From Plasmodium coatneyi (Eukaryota; Apicomplexa; Aconoidasida; Haemosporida; Plasmodiidae): a stretch of 64,000 nucleotides of DNA. Of the stretch, positions 38,101 through 48,281 are shown piece by piece. The stretch covers positions 725,501 through 789,500 of the forward strand of contig NC_033565.1 in assembly GCF_001680005.1 (NCBI RefSeq). Reading direction: 5' to 3'. Each line of letters starts with the position of its first letter. The stretch's first letter is position 1. The notes below the pieces were generated by a model, which was not told the origin of the DNA, ran no database searches, and saw nothing but the letters and a program-made list of their open reading frames with translations. The position numbers were made by a program, and so were the translations under genes.

Positions 38101-41100
38101 CAAACGAACAAGTCCAACAGTACATTAAATAATAGAGTAAACAGTAGCAAGAATCACATGAACGACCTAGCGGGTGGACAAAGCTACGTGAACAATGTTT
38201 TACTGTACGACAGTGGAGGTGTTATGTATAATGGAAAGGTTGGAAGCATGAATGGCTACGCAAGGCACAACGTACCCCCGTTTTCTGGACAGACCTTGGA
38301 TAATTACGCTAACCAGAGCGTGGATAACTATGCCAACCAGAATGTGGATAACTACGCAAACCAAGGTGTGGACCATTATGCCACCCCCAACATGGACAAC
38401 TACCTGAACCCCAACATAGATACTTACGGGAGTCCCCATTTGGACAACTATGGCAGCCCCGTCATGGACAGTTACGTGAACCCAATTATGGACAGCTACG
38501 CAAACGTAGCCATGGATGGGTATGCCAACTCCCGCATGGACAATTATGACAACCCCACCGTGGATAACTACGTGAACCCCAATGGGGACAATTATGCAAG
38601 TCCTAATGTGGACAGTTATGCTAATCCGAACGTGGATAGTTATGCTAACCCTAATGTGGACAGTTATGTAAACCCGAATGTGGACTACCCAAACCAGAGT
38701 ATGGACACCTACGCGAGCCCCCACATGGAGAACTATTCCACCCCGCACATGGACAACTTCGTGAATCCCCTTATGGACAGCTACATGAACCCCAACATGG
38801 AGAACTATCCAAACCAAAGCATGGAAACCTACGGTGGCCAGAACATAGGCAGTTTTGCCCCCCCCAATGTAGACAACTTTGCCGCCCCCAATGTAGATAA
38901 CTTTGCTGCCCCAAATGTGGACAGCTTTGCCACCCCAAATGTGGACAATTTCGCTTCACCCAACAGGGAGAGTTTCCCCCCCCAGAATGTGGAGACCTTC
39001 GTCGGGCCTAGTGGGGAGTCCTACCCCCATGGGTACATGAACAACCTTCCTATGAATTACCTAAACGGAGGAATGACATCGACACTGAACAACAGCAGAG
39101 GCACATCTTCTATAAACAACATCAGTCAGTATTCTAACGAGCTTAGTAACACATCTGGGAATATGCTGAACAGTATGGTAGGGAAAAAGAATAACTTGTT
39201 GCTGAGTGGCATGAACAACACAGTGAGCAGCTCCAAGGGAAACTTCGGCATGAATTACATCAACGATACATTTAAGAAGGCGTCCAATTTGTTTTTAAAA
39301 ACTGTTATGAGGAGGGGAACCAGAAATTCCAGTGGAAATAAAATTAAAAGAAACAAAAATAAAGAGTTGTTAGAAAGTAAAGTTGCCAAGTACGAATTGA
39401 CATCACCTACGAAGGAAAGCAACGGAAGTGGCATGTTGCACGATAGAGGGGGCATAAACTATGTACTAGAGGATCCTCCTCCAGGGAGACCAAAATATAT
39501 ACATAATAGCGAAATGACAGAACGGATCAACGAGAATGATCCTGCGAGCGCATTAACAACAGCCATAGCAACTGCTATTGCAACGTCTACCAGTGGGGCA
39601 GGCACTAGCGTCCAACACATGAAGTGCTTAGAAGAAAACCATACAATAAAGAAGAAGGTAAAGAAAGAAAAAAGAACCCACGTGAAAAATATTAAAATAA
39701 ATATAAACAAAATTAACCTTCTTGAAAATAAGAAGAAAAAATATTTGGCGGAAATTATCAGATGTGAACTCATTTGGGGACCCACGAAAAATAAAGAACC
39801 CATAACTCCGGTGGAGAGTTGTGAGTTACACCCTGTTGTTATAATAAAAGATCAATATGGACATCTGTACGATGACGACGAAGACAATGAGAACAACCCC
39901 ATAGGAAAAACTGTTAATATTTTCTACAGATGGAGTAGAGGACCTCCTCGAACCGTTTGCTTCTTCCACCCACAAAAAATTGCTTGCTTGCAATGCACCG
40001 TCACGTTTAGATGCTTCTGCTCGTATGAATGTTTCATGAAAGGATTCGATCACTTGCACAAGTATTATCGAAGCAATGGTCTCATTAATATTCCTTCCCA
40101 CCCGAATCTGCATACCTATGGTGTGCCTTGCTCACCGTTCGATTGGGATAATTATGAGAAGAATATCGAGTTCGATGAGAAGCACTACAATTCGTTAATA
40201 CAGTCTGGGTTGCTAAACTCGCCGGACATGGAAAAGTGGGAAATAATTAACAACGAGAGGAACTACATCCCTTGCTTGAAAGACGTGGGTCACCAAATCA
40301 TGCTGGAGACTATGCTGCTCGATAAAAATACCATGTCATCGGAGAATGGGACAACCAGCTCTGACGAATGTGAGGGTAGTAGTGTCGACGAGGATAGCAG
40401 TGGGGATGCCAGTCAGGTGGAAGAAAATTGCACAGTTGGCCCGGTTAACGAACTTCTTAAGGGCGAAGTGCACCAGGGCAGCGATTTCAATCTGTCCTCC
40501 GCCGATGAGAAGAAGCAAAGCCCCGCAGCGTGCTCGCGTTATGCAGGTGTGCAGTCGGACCAGGTAGAAAGTTTCAGTGGTATGCAGTATGTTGATAGCC
40601 ATAAGGAGGAGGACACCTACTCAGGGCAGTTCACCGACGGAAACGGCATCGTCAATGGGGAAGCAGACACTACCAACCTGAACGATGAAGGAACCTCCGC
40701 GGTGTTCACCTCGACGGAGGCAAACGGGAAGCAAACGTTGCATATTGATGGCACGTTGAATGAGGACAATAATGTGTGTAGCTCACCAGCAGATGAGGGT
40801 AAGGACCCAACCAAGGGAGAGTACACAACCAAGAATGTCCCTAATCACAGCGTAAATGAAGAAAGCGAAGGAAACGAAAATAGAATGAACAGTTTTGGCA
40901 TTACTTGTATGGACAACGGGGGCAACAACGATACCTTTGTGCGTAACGATGAAGCGATGTTTGTACATAGTGAAGGAGAACCAACAAATGGGTTAAACCC
41001 CCAGAGTGGTGACTCAAAGGATGGGTTAACCGAATTGAAGCAGAACAACGTGACGACGCCTGCAAATGGATGCTCTGTAGAAAACGTCGAGGATAAGCAA

Positions 41101-42674
41101 ACGAATGAGGGTGACAGAAGTGGCATGTCCACTAGTCCTAGTAAAAGTGCAACGGCAGAAGTGGAGGGAAAAACCACCACGGAAAAACTCACTCTCGAAA
41201 GGGAAAAGAATCAAATCCAGCCGACCCAGGAAAACGCCCTTCAGTTGAAGAAGAAGAAGAAGAAGCGGAAAAAGAAAAAAGTCTACATACTGGATGACCA
41301 AGTGTGGAACAACATAAGGGACCCCAACATCTATCACAAAATAATTACAGGCTGTTGTATCCCCAATGTGACTATTTCCCCGAACTATAACGTAACGTGT
41401 TTTAAGAATTCCAATGTGAGCAATCCGAACAACCAGTTCACCATAATGACATGGAATGTGCTGGCCGAAATATACGGCACTGTTGAGGCCTTCCCCCACT
41501 GCGACCCGTACATGCTGGCTTGGTCCTATCGCAAGACAAAGATCATTCAGGAAATTTTGAACAACAGCCCGGACATCGTCTGCCTGCAGGTGGGTCTTGT
41601 GCGGTGATTACTCCGTCAATTGGCCTATGCTCATCATGTCAGTATTTTAAGTTTTCCCTTTTTTTTTTTTAACGTCCCCCCTTTTTTTTACCGCAGGAAA
41701 TACAAAATGAACACTTCTTGGACTTTTTCAAACCTTCGTTGAGCGAGTTCGGCTACGAAGGCGTCTACAAACAGAAGACGAAGGAAATATTTACTTCCCC
41801 CTCGGGAAAGAGAAGAGGAGGAAAGTACACCATAGACGGATGCGCTATATTTTACAACAAAAAAAAGTTGAAGTTTGTGGAAACCTACGCCTTAGAGTTT
41901 AGCAAGCTGATCAAGGAAGCCTCAGTGTTTACGTTGCCAAAGGATATTCAGAAAAACCCATCATTGGTGAAGCGACTGTTAAAGGATAACGTGGCGTTGG
42001 TTATACTGCTCGAATACATACAGCAGTATTCAAAAATGTATGACAGTAAGGAGGAAAACAACGAGGAAAAACCAAATAGAAACCTTATCATTGTTGCCAA
42101 CACGCACATTGTAGCAAATCCCGAAGCCAATTACGTGAAAATCTGGCAAGCACAAATATTGGTCAAGGTAGTTGAATACCTGAGGATAAATTTTATAAAA
42201 AAATATGAAACCGTTCCAAGTTTGATTATATGTGGAGATTTTAACAGTACCCCTTCTAGTGCAGTGTACCAGTTGATATATAAAAAAAACTGCAGCAGGA
42301 GTCATGAAGACTTCAGTTCAGACAAGTACAGTCTACTGACAGACCTGCCACTTGGGCACAACTTAAATTTGAAGTCAGCTTACGCTATATCCAAGCTACT
42401 GTCCCAGAAGCTTAACCCGGAAGAGTATACATCCAACTTGGAGGTCTTCGAGCCATTGTTTACCAACTACACCGGGAACTTCATAGGATGCTTGGACTAC
42501 ATTTTTTACAATGACGAAAACTTGAATATTATTTCCACCGTCAATATTGCTGACGAGAATCAGCTGATGCAGGAGGCGCACATTTACCAGCTGTCCAACT
42601 GCGCTTTACCGAGCCCCATTCGCCCCTCCGACCACCTGCCCCTCATTGCTAAGTTCGAGTTCAAGATTTACTGA
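35149..42674 (+). CDS. CCR4: CCR4 deadenylase (exonuclease-endonuclease-phosphatase family), very large
   Basis: Two exons (35149-41589 and 41697-42674) give 2,472 residues. The ATG at 35149 (MDNSPRGNFMFF) is used; the frame extends upstream only through GTG. The catalytic domain is about residues 2097-2472: TWNVLAE (metal-binding Asn), CLQEIQ (catalytic Glu, created exactly at the splice junction), DGCAIFY, NTHIVANPEA, CGDFNSTPSS (Asp/Asn) and SDHLPLIAKF (Asp-His). All expected active-site residues are present, so the enzyme should remove mRNA poly(A) tails in the cytoplasmic CCR4-NOT complex. Around residues 1604-1640 lies a Cys/His cluster (CFFHPQKIACLQC, then CFCSYECF) like a small zinc finger. 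The first 1,500 residues are Asn/Lys/Asp-rich with three repeat blocks and no leucine-rich repeats. No yeast-type LRR for CAF1 binding was seen. Confidence 0.93.
36355..36696 (+). repeat. 30-bp in-frame repeats in CCR4 (NRKNDSPQNKKN type)
   Basis: About eleven in-frame 30-bp units encode decapeptides of the form KKNDSPQNRK with variants ESPQ, ESGQ, DQGE, DLGH. The repeats give a highly basic, disordered segment of about 110 residues. Confidence 0.9.
37692..37787 (+). repeat. 15-bp in-frame GSNN(I/L) repeats in CCR4
   Basis: Six to seven pentapeptide units GSNNI/GSNNL and close variants in a row. The DNA units are nearly identical, differing at third codon positions, which suggests slippage or unequal exchange. 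Confidence 0.9.
38290..38990 (+). repeat. 24-bp in-frame octapeptide repeats in CCR4 (DNYANPNV type)
   Basis: Close to thirty units of eight residues built on (D/E)-(N/S/T)-(Y/F)-(A/V/M/G)-(N/T/S/A)-P-(N/H)-(V/M) form about 230 residues. The aromatic residue every eight positions is conserved through the whole array even where the others vary. Confidence 0.9.
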
Positions 42675-45233
42675 AGTGCAGGGGAGCGGCTCATTCGCAG
42701 ATGAGCGGTACAGTCCTGAGTAGGGGCTTCAACCCCCACCTCCCACCTTTCGTTTCTATCTCGAGGAACATCCCCACACGTGTGAATACTATGTGTTGTG
42801 TTACCTTTTCGTGATGAATGAAGAGCTTACCCGCGGAGCAAGTAGCCAATTGGGAAAAAGGATCCTTTGGCGAATTCACCCCCTCCCGAAGGAACAACCC
42901 CTCTCCTTTTGCCCAACCACGGTCACCCCAGATTATGCAAACCGTTTTCATTTCCAAACCGTCGGTTGGCGAATTCAGATGGGAACAGCAAATTTTGACC
43001 CCCTGTGAACGTGGCCAATTTTGATGACGCCCCTTTTATCGTATCAAACTGTGCTGCCGTGCTTCTCACTTCACCCCACTGTATTAATTATTTTTTTTTT
43101 TTTTTTTGTAATTAATTTTATTTACATTATTAAAGAATTAATACGAATAGTGGTAAATGCACAAGGCACGTTCTACCCCAGTGCATTTCCTTGCGCAATT
43201 CTCCCTCCATGTATGTTGCATATTTCCTCCCCTTCTGGCACACGCATAGGAGTTCTTCCCCTTCGTTTATGCTACATTTTTAAATATAGATAATTTTAAA
43301 GTGAGTGTTTTTTTTTTTAAACAGTTTTTCACGTGCATTTTTTCATTTTTAATATGTCCACGTAGCTTTGCCCCTCCCCGTGTGTACATAGCATATGTGT
43401 ATGTGCTGGTCCAAGTGCAACATAAGTATACGCACGCGTCCGTCACAGGCTACCGCAGCGTATATGTATGACCCGAGGATGTATTTGCGCAAGCACGTGT
43501 GCACATGAATGCCCCTGCCCTTCGCCTTTTTTTTTTTTTTTGTCCCTTGTTTTGTGTCCTTGTTCGTAATTTATTTGTACCAAGAAGGAAGTGCGCATGT
43601 ATGCATTAATGTATATGGGTATATATATATGTGCATGCATGTGTATGTTCCTTTTTTTCCCTTCTATATAAAACTTTTTTTATAAATGGATTTTCCCTAT
43701 ATCCGCTTAAAAAAAATATAAAATGTGAATTTACCCCTTGTATCCGCGTATTGTTATGGGGTTCCTTCTTCAGCACGACGGTGATACGATATTACAACGG
43801 CGCGTGGTGATGCAAGAGCCACGTGAACATCTTCGCCAATTAAAAAAATAAATAAAAAAAAAAAAAAGGCTTCTCCCTTAGGACAAACAAATCTACAAAA
43901 CGTACCAAACAGGCGAGCAACCATGTGAAGCGAATCTATCTTCATGGCTCTCATTTAGTGTTTCACTAAGTTCCTTCCCCAACTTCATTTCGAGGGAACC
44001 TCCCCACCCCCCCTAAGGTCAATGCACCTTAATCACTTCGCGGGGGGGGAAACACTAAAGGTAGTTAGCTATAGCGTAACTTCACGTTAACGGTACCGCA
44101 GTATGGAGCAACCGAAGCGCAAAATTGCACCCAAGCAGAATGGGAAACCCTAAATATATGGGCATCATCTGTTCACCGCGCAAAGGCAACAATTTGTTCC
44201 TATTAATGTATAGGAATGGCTTAGCCGGATTTTGGCCAATTTTTACGTGCCTTCCAGAATCGTATACATTTCTTTTCCACCCCTTCTTTTAATGTATTTT
44301 TTTTTTTTTTTTTGGAAAAAATTGCTGAGTGCAAATAAAATGGGACCCTCTTGCACTTCACGACGGGATTTTTTTTCCGCGGTCAATTTTTTTTTTTTGC
44401 AACGCCGTATTTTTGAACAGCCAAAGGATGCAAGGCGCAGGAAAAAAAAAAGGTGATTTCGTTCCCCTGCGACTTCGAGGCGTGCATAGGGGGTGGTATA
44501 TAAATAATACTTGTCACCCGTTATAGGTAAATGGGCTTACGCATAAAAAAAAATATATGCTGATATTGACGAGGTGATGATAATTCTACCTTCCAAGCTA
44601 CTATGTATATATACTCTCACCTTCATACGGCATACTGTTTTTTCCTCCAAACCGTAAGCTAAATGAACGCACAGTCGGTACACGTTCACGGGGCACTGAC
44701 AGAGGAAAAGGGAAACAAGAAATAAAAAATACGCCTGCGGTTTGTGGGGCACTTTTGCACGGTTGTATTATGAGAAGAGGAAAAAAAAGAAAGTGAGCCG
44801 ATTTCTTTTGTATAAGGTGAAAATTTTATTTTCGCAAAATTGTGGCTCAGTCAACATTTTGCGTACGCCGCAAGTGGTATACTTCTACGTAAACGTGTTA
44901 CCGGAAAAAAAAAAAATAAATAAATTAAAACAAAATAAGTAAAACAAAAAAGAAAAAAAATAATTACGAATTAACGAGTTAACGAAACAATAATTTAGTG
45001 ACTTAACGATTTATCGAGTAGCTAAACCAAGCGCTATATATCGTAAAAGTAAGTCCCGTTCGGCCGAAATACCAAACTCAAAAGTTTTCGCGGCATCTGT
45101 GAGTGATTCTCCAACCTCCGCGGGGATACCTACACTTTATTGTGCCTCTTTCGAAATCTGCGTAGGAACGGCATTTTCAGTTGGAAAGTTTTTTCGCAAT
45201 TCTGCTACATCGTGCTGAACGAAGAAAAACAAA
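42675..45233. other. Intergenic region between CCR4 and RPS24
   Basis: This 2.56-kb stretch has poly(T)/poly(A) tracts (about 43,091-43,107, 43,527-43,541 and 44,298-44,313), a TGCATGCA octamer at 43,632-43,639 (a known ApiAP2-type core) and a TTAACGA-rich stretch near 44,970-45,010. No gene is called. Confidence 0.5.
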
Positions 45234-45920
45234 ATGGCGGAACAATTCACAATTCGTGTGAAGAAATATATGAGCAACCCCCTGCTGCAAAGGAAGCAGT
45301 TCGCCCTGGAAATACTACATCCCAATAAGGGCTCAGTGTCGAAGAAGGACGTAAAAGAGAAGTTAGCAAAAATGTACAAGCTGAACAATGTTAACACAAT
45401 TGTACTGTTCGGATTTAAATCCCTATTCGGAGGTGGAAGAACCAAGGGGTTTGGCCTGATTTACAACAGCGTGGATTCTGTTAAAAAATTTGAAAAGAAA
45501 TACAGACAAATTAGGGAAGGGTTAATAACCAAGGAGAACAAACCAGGACGAAGGGCTGCCAAGGAATTGAAAAACCGAAGAAAGAAGGTATGCTTTTTTC
45601 TTTCCGTCGTTTGCTTTGCACAGCGGTTACGCCAATGTGCCATTTTCCACGTGACGCATGTGTCATCCACGGAGGGCGCGCCCAGCACCTAGTCGCCAAC
45701 TCGGTTGTATATCCGCGCGACTGTCCGACTGCAACTGTGAAACTGTGCGCCGTGCAACTTTTTTTTGTGTGGTATTTGTTCTGTTCTTGCCTGATTAGGC
45801 AATATATTTTTTTGTACATGTTCTGGCCCACCCACTGATTATTTTATTTTTTTTTTTTTTCCCCTTCACCAGGTACGTGGCACGGCCAAGACAAAGGTTT
45901 CAGGAGCGAAGAAAAAGTAA
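45234..45920 (+). CDS. RPS24: 40S ribosomal protein S24 (eS24)
   Basis: This cytosolic small-subunit ribosomal protein has two exons (45234-45587 and 45873-45920) giving 133 residues, the usual eS24 length. The start context is AAAATGG. Characteristic stretches are FTIRVKKYMSNPLLQRKQF, EILHPNKGSVSKKDVKEKLA and VLFGFKSLFGGGRTKGFGLI, followed by YNSVDSVKKFEKKY. The intron (285 nt, GTATGC...CACCAG) separates a basic 15-residue C-terminal tail (VRGTAKTKVSGAKKK). The internal part of the intron ends in a T-tract. The identification is secure. Confidence 0.97.
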
Positions 45921-46688
45921 ACGGATCTGCCCCCTCACTTTTGCGTATTCGTACTTGCAAAGTTTTGTGTTTCGTTTCGATAAAGTTACACAGTCGGATG
46001 TTTATGATTTTTATTTTATCTCCCTGTAATGGCCTTTTTTTTTTTTTTTTTTTTCCCACTCCACACTTCTTTTTTCTGCCCTCTGCTTTGCCACTAACGT
46101 TAACCATTACATGCTAACTTACTTGTAAAAACAACACGCCGCTGCGCAAGCCGTTACGGCTTTCGACATCATCAGCAACAAAACGAGAAAAGTAAAGAAA
46201 TTTTTAAATCGCAAATGTGCAAAGCACTTCCAATGTGTGGCTAAAAAAAATTACGCGTCGGGTTGCCAAAATGATGAAGTATCCAGAAAGTCCTTTTCTC
46301 TTGAAAGGTTAAGCTCCAGGGACTACTTTCCGCATTAGGGTTGATATAGTTGTTCCCCTTTTTGCCAAGAAAAAGTTCCCCATCGCAAAGGCAACCCGTA
46401 TTGAATACAGTAAAACGACATGCACATGCACGTACGACACGACAGTCAGCTCACCCGAATGGTGCAAGCACCTGCCCGGAATTGTTCTTTCACTTTTTTC
46501 CGCTTCGCTGCGGAGCACTCCAGATGGAGCTTTACAAATTAAGTTCCCTTCTGGGTGAACCAATTCGAAAAAAAAGACAAAAAAAAAAAAAATTCATAAC
46601 AATGCAATGCATTGCGGTGCATGCTGCATAGATGCAACGGTTTGTCTCCACCGCTGATGTTGAGGATGGCATTTCAACAAACGGGCGG
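45921..46688. other. Convergent intergenic region
   Basis: This 0.77-kb stretch is the 3' flank of RPS24 and COX10. It contains T-tracts (46,034-46,054) and an A-tract (46,577-46,591). Nothing else is seen. Confidence 0.6.
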
Positions 46689-48281
46689 TTATGAAAAAAC
46701 TATGCAGAATTTAAGAAGCCGCTTCTTAAATTTGGTAATTGCGTATTCGGGGGTGTCTGTAAGCTCCTCTGGTTTGCCTTCACTTCTGGGAATGTCACAT
46801 TCAATCTGCTCTGCACCCGCTTCCCCGCTCCTTTTGCTATTATCTGGGATCTGCGTGTGGTAGGAAGTCAGGGCTAGCAGAATAATGATGTGCCAAAGGG
46901 AGTGCTTAAAAAATGAGCGAATGTTCCCCTTGGAAGGATTTCGAAAAATGGCCTGGAACTTATAAAATATGTAAAGATTCGGCAGTAGGGAGGTTAAAAT
47001 GTACATGTAGGAAGTGTACCCACAAAAAAAAAACAAAAAAGGTAATGATGATAAAAGAATTAAGTAGGGACTACACAACTTGGCTGTATATAATCCATTC
47101 TGGTTATCCTGCAGGGGAAACATTTTATATTTCCCTTTTAAATAATCGTCTTTATATAAGTAGGCTATCGAGTAGAAATGGGGAAATTGCCACAAGAGCT
47201 GTGTAATGAATAAGATCCAAGGTTCAGGGACAAGTAAGTTTTGCGACACTGCTGTGCAACCCATTAGAGTCGGAATCGAACCCACGATTGACCCTACGTG
47301 CGTGTTGTATGGTGTTCTCCTCTTTAAGGGAGTATACACACATGCGTAGAGCAATATGTTAAATATGCCAAGTAGAGCTGTTATGGGGTTATTTAAATGG
47401 TATAAGATTGCCGATCCTGTGATGGCTGTGAAAGTACCAAACATTTTTGCATTCCTCAAGGATAGTTGGTTATTATTACATACCAGTGGTCTTCGTTTAG
47501 TTCTCTGCATTATTTTGTCTATGTCCCTTTCGATAATCTGGTTAAACGTATTGGCGCTAGAGCTGCAAAGATATACACCTATTATTAGGGAGCCAAGTTG
47601 GGTTAAGTTCGACCCCCCTAGCATGAAATAGCCAAACGTGCTACTCATGGTTACCCACAAAGTTAATTTAAACTTTGACAATTCGAGATAACTACTGAAG
47701 TGAGGGTAGATCCCCAGGTGGGTACTTCCCTTCTGATTGGTATGACCATTGTTTGTCTCCTGGAGTTGTTCCCCTCTTTTTATGAATTCCCCAGCGCTGG
47801 CAGCTCCGCAGATGGGGATATCCTCCGTCCTGGCGAATTCATACCTTTTGCATTTTTCTCTTTCACCCGTAAGGGCAATTAAACCTTCGCTGGTCTCTTT
47901 CACTGGGCTAAATTCGACATGGATTGACTCTGTCACAGAGACAGTGTCTTGCTCCACCCTGCCTGCCTTCTTAATTTTTACCATTTTAGCTGTGTGCACT
48001 CTCATCACATTTACCATTTTGGAGGTGCCATTGTGCTTCCTTCCCCCACCATCTAGCGATAAGTACTTTCTGTAAAAGTGTACTAACCCTAGTTGGGCAC
48101 TTCTGTTCGTTGTGTCCCTCCTCTCCGTATGGCTGTCAGCCCCCTTACACGTATAGTAGTGCGTTCCACTATTACCGCAGAGGAACAACCTGCATGGTCT
48201 CTTAATTGTAACGAACTTAGATCCCCCCGACTGAAACTCCTTCCCTACATACGTGCTAAGTACACACCCTCTTCCAAGCAT
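46689..48281 (-). CDS. COX10: Protohaem IX farnesyltransferase (haem O synthase), mitochondrial
   Basis: This UbiA-family prenyltransferase of 530 residues attaches a farnesyl group to haem B to make haem O, the precursor of haem A for cytochrome c oxidase, in the mitochondrial inner membrane. Single exon. The first about 190 residues are an Arg/Ser/Cys-rich extension without membrane segments, consistent with mitochondrial import. The catalytic part begins at SYLELSKFKLTLWVT. Both Asp-rich-type prenyl-diphosphate motifs are present: NTFNQIIERDIDKIMQRTKR with RRPLV (about residues 238-262), and YTPLKRRTPYNTHVGSIVGS (about 312-331). Seven or more hydrophobic helices are visible. It lies head to head, with a 3.5-kb gap, to the V-ATPase gene. 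Identity is secure. Confidence 0.95.
   Translation of the reverse strand: MLGRGCVLSTYVGKEFQSGGSKFVTIKRPCRLFLCGNSGTHYYTCKGADSHTERRDTTNRSAQLGLVHFYRKYLSLDGGGRKHNGTSKMVNVMRVHTAKMVKIKKAGRVEQDTVSVTESIHVEFSPVKETSEGLIALTGEREKCKRYEFARTEDIPICGAASAGEFIKRGEQLQETNNGHTNQKGSTHLGIYPHFSSYLELSKFKLTLWVTMSSTFGYFMLGGSNLTQLGSLIIGVYLCSSSANTFNQIIERDIDKIMQRTKRRPLVCNNNQLSLRNAKMFGTFTAITGSAILYHLNNPITALLGIFNILLYACVYTPLKRRTPYNTHVGSIVGSIPTLMGCTAVSQNLLVPEPWILFITQLLWQFPHFYSIAYLYKDDYLKGKYKMFPLQDNQNGLYTAKLCSPYLILLSSLPFLFFFCGYTSYMYILTSLLPNLYIFYKFQAIFRNPSKGNIRSFFKHSLWHIIILLALTSYHTQIPDNSKRSGEAGAEQIECDIPRSEGKPEELTDTPEYAITKFKKRLLKFCIVFS

Noticed and set aside
38200..38817. 205-codon His/Val-rich minus-strand ORF
   Set aside because: It is the antisense shadow of the 24-bp repeats of CCR4.
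47262..47292. tRNA T-loop-like sequence (reverse complement GGTTCGATTCC)
   Set aside because: It lies inside the COX10 reading frame, encoding the conserved GSIVGSIP segment, and no cloverleaf can be formed around it.
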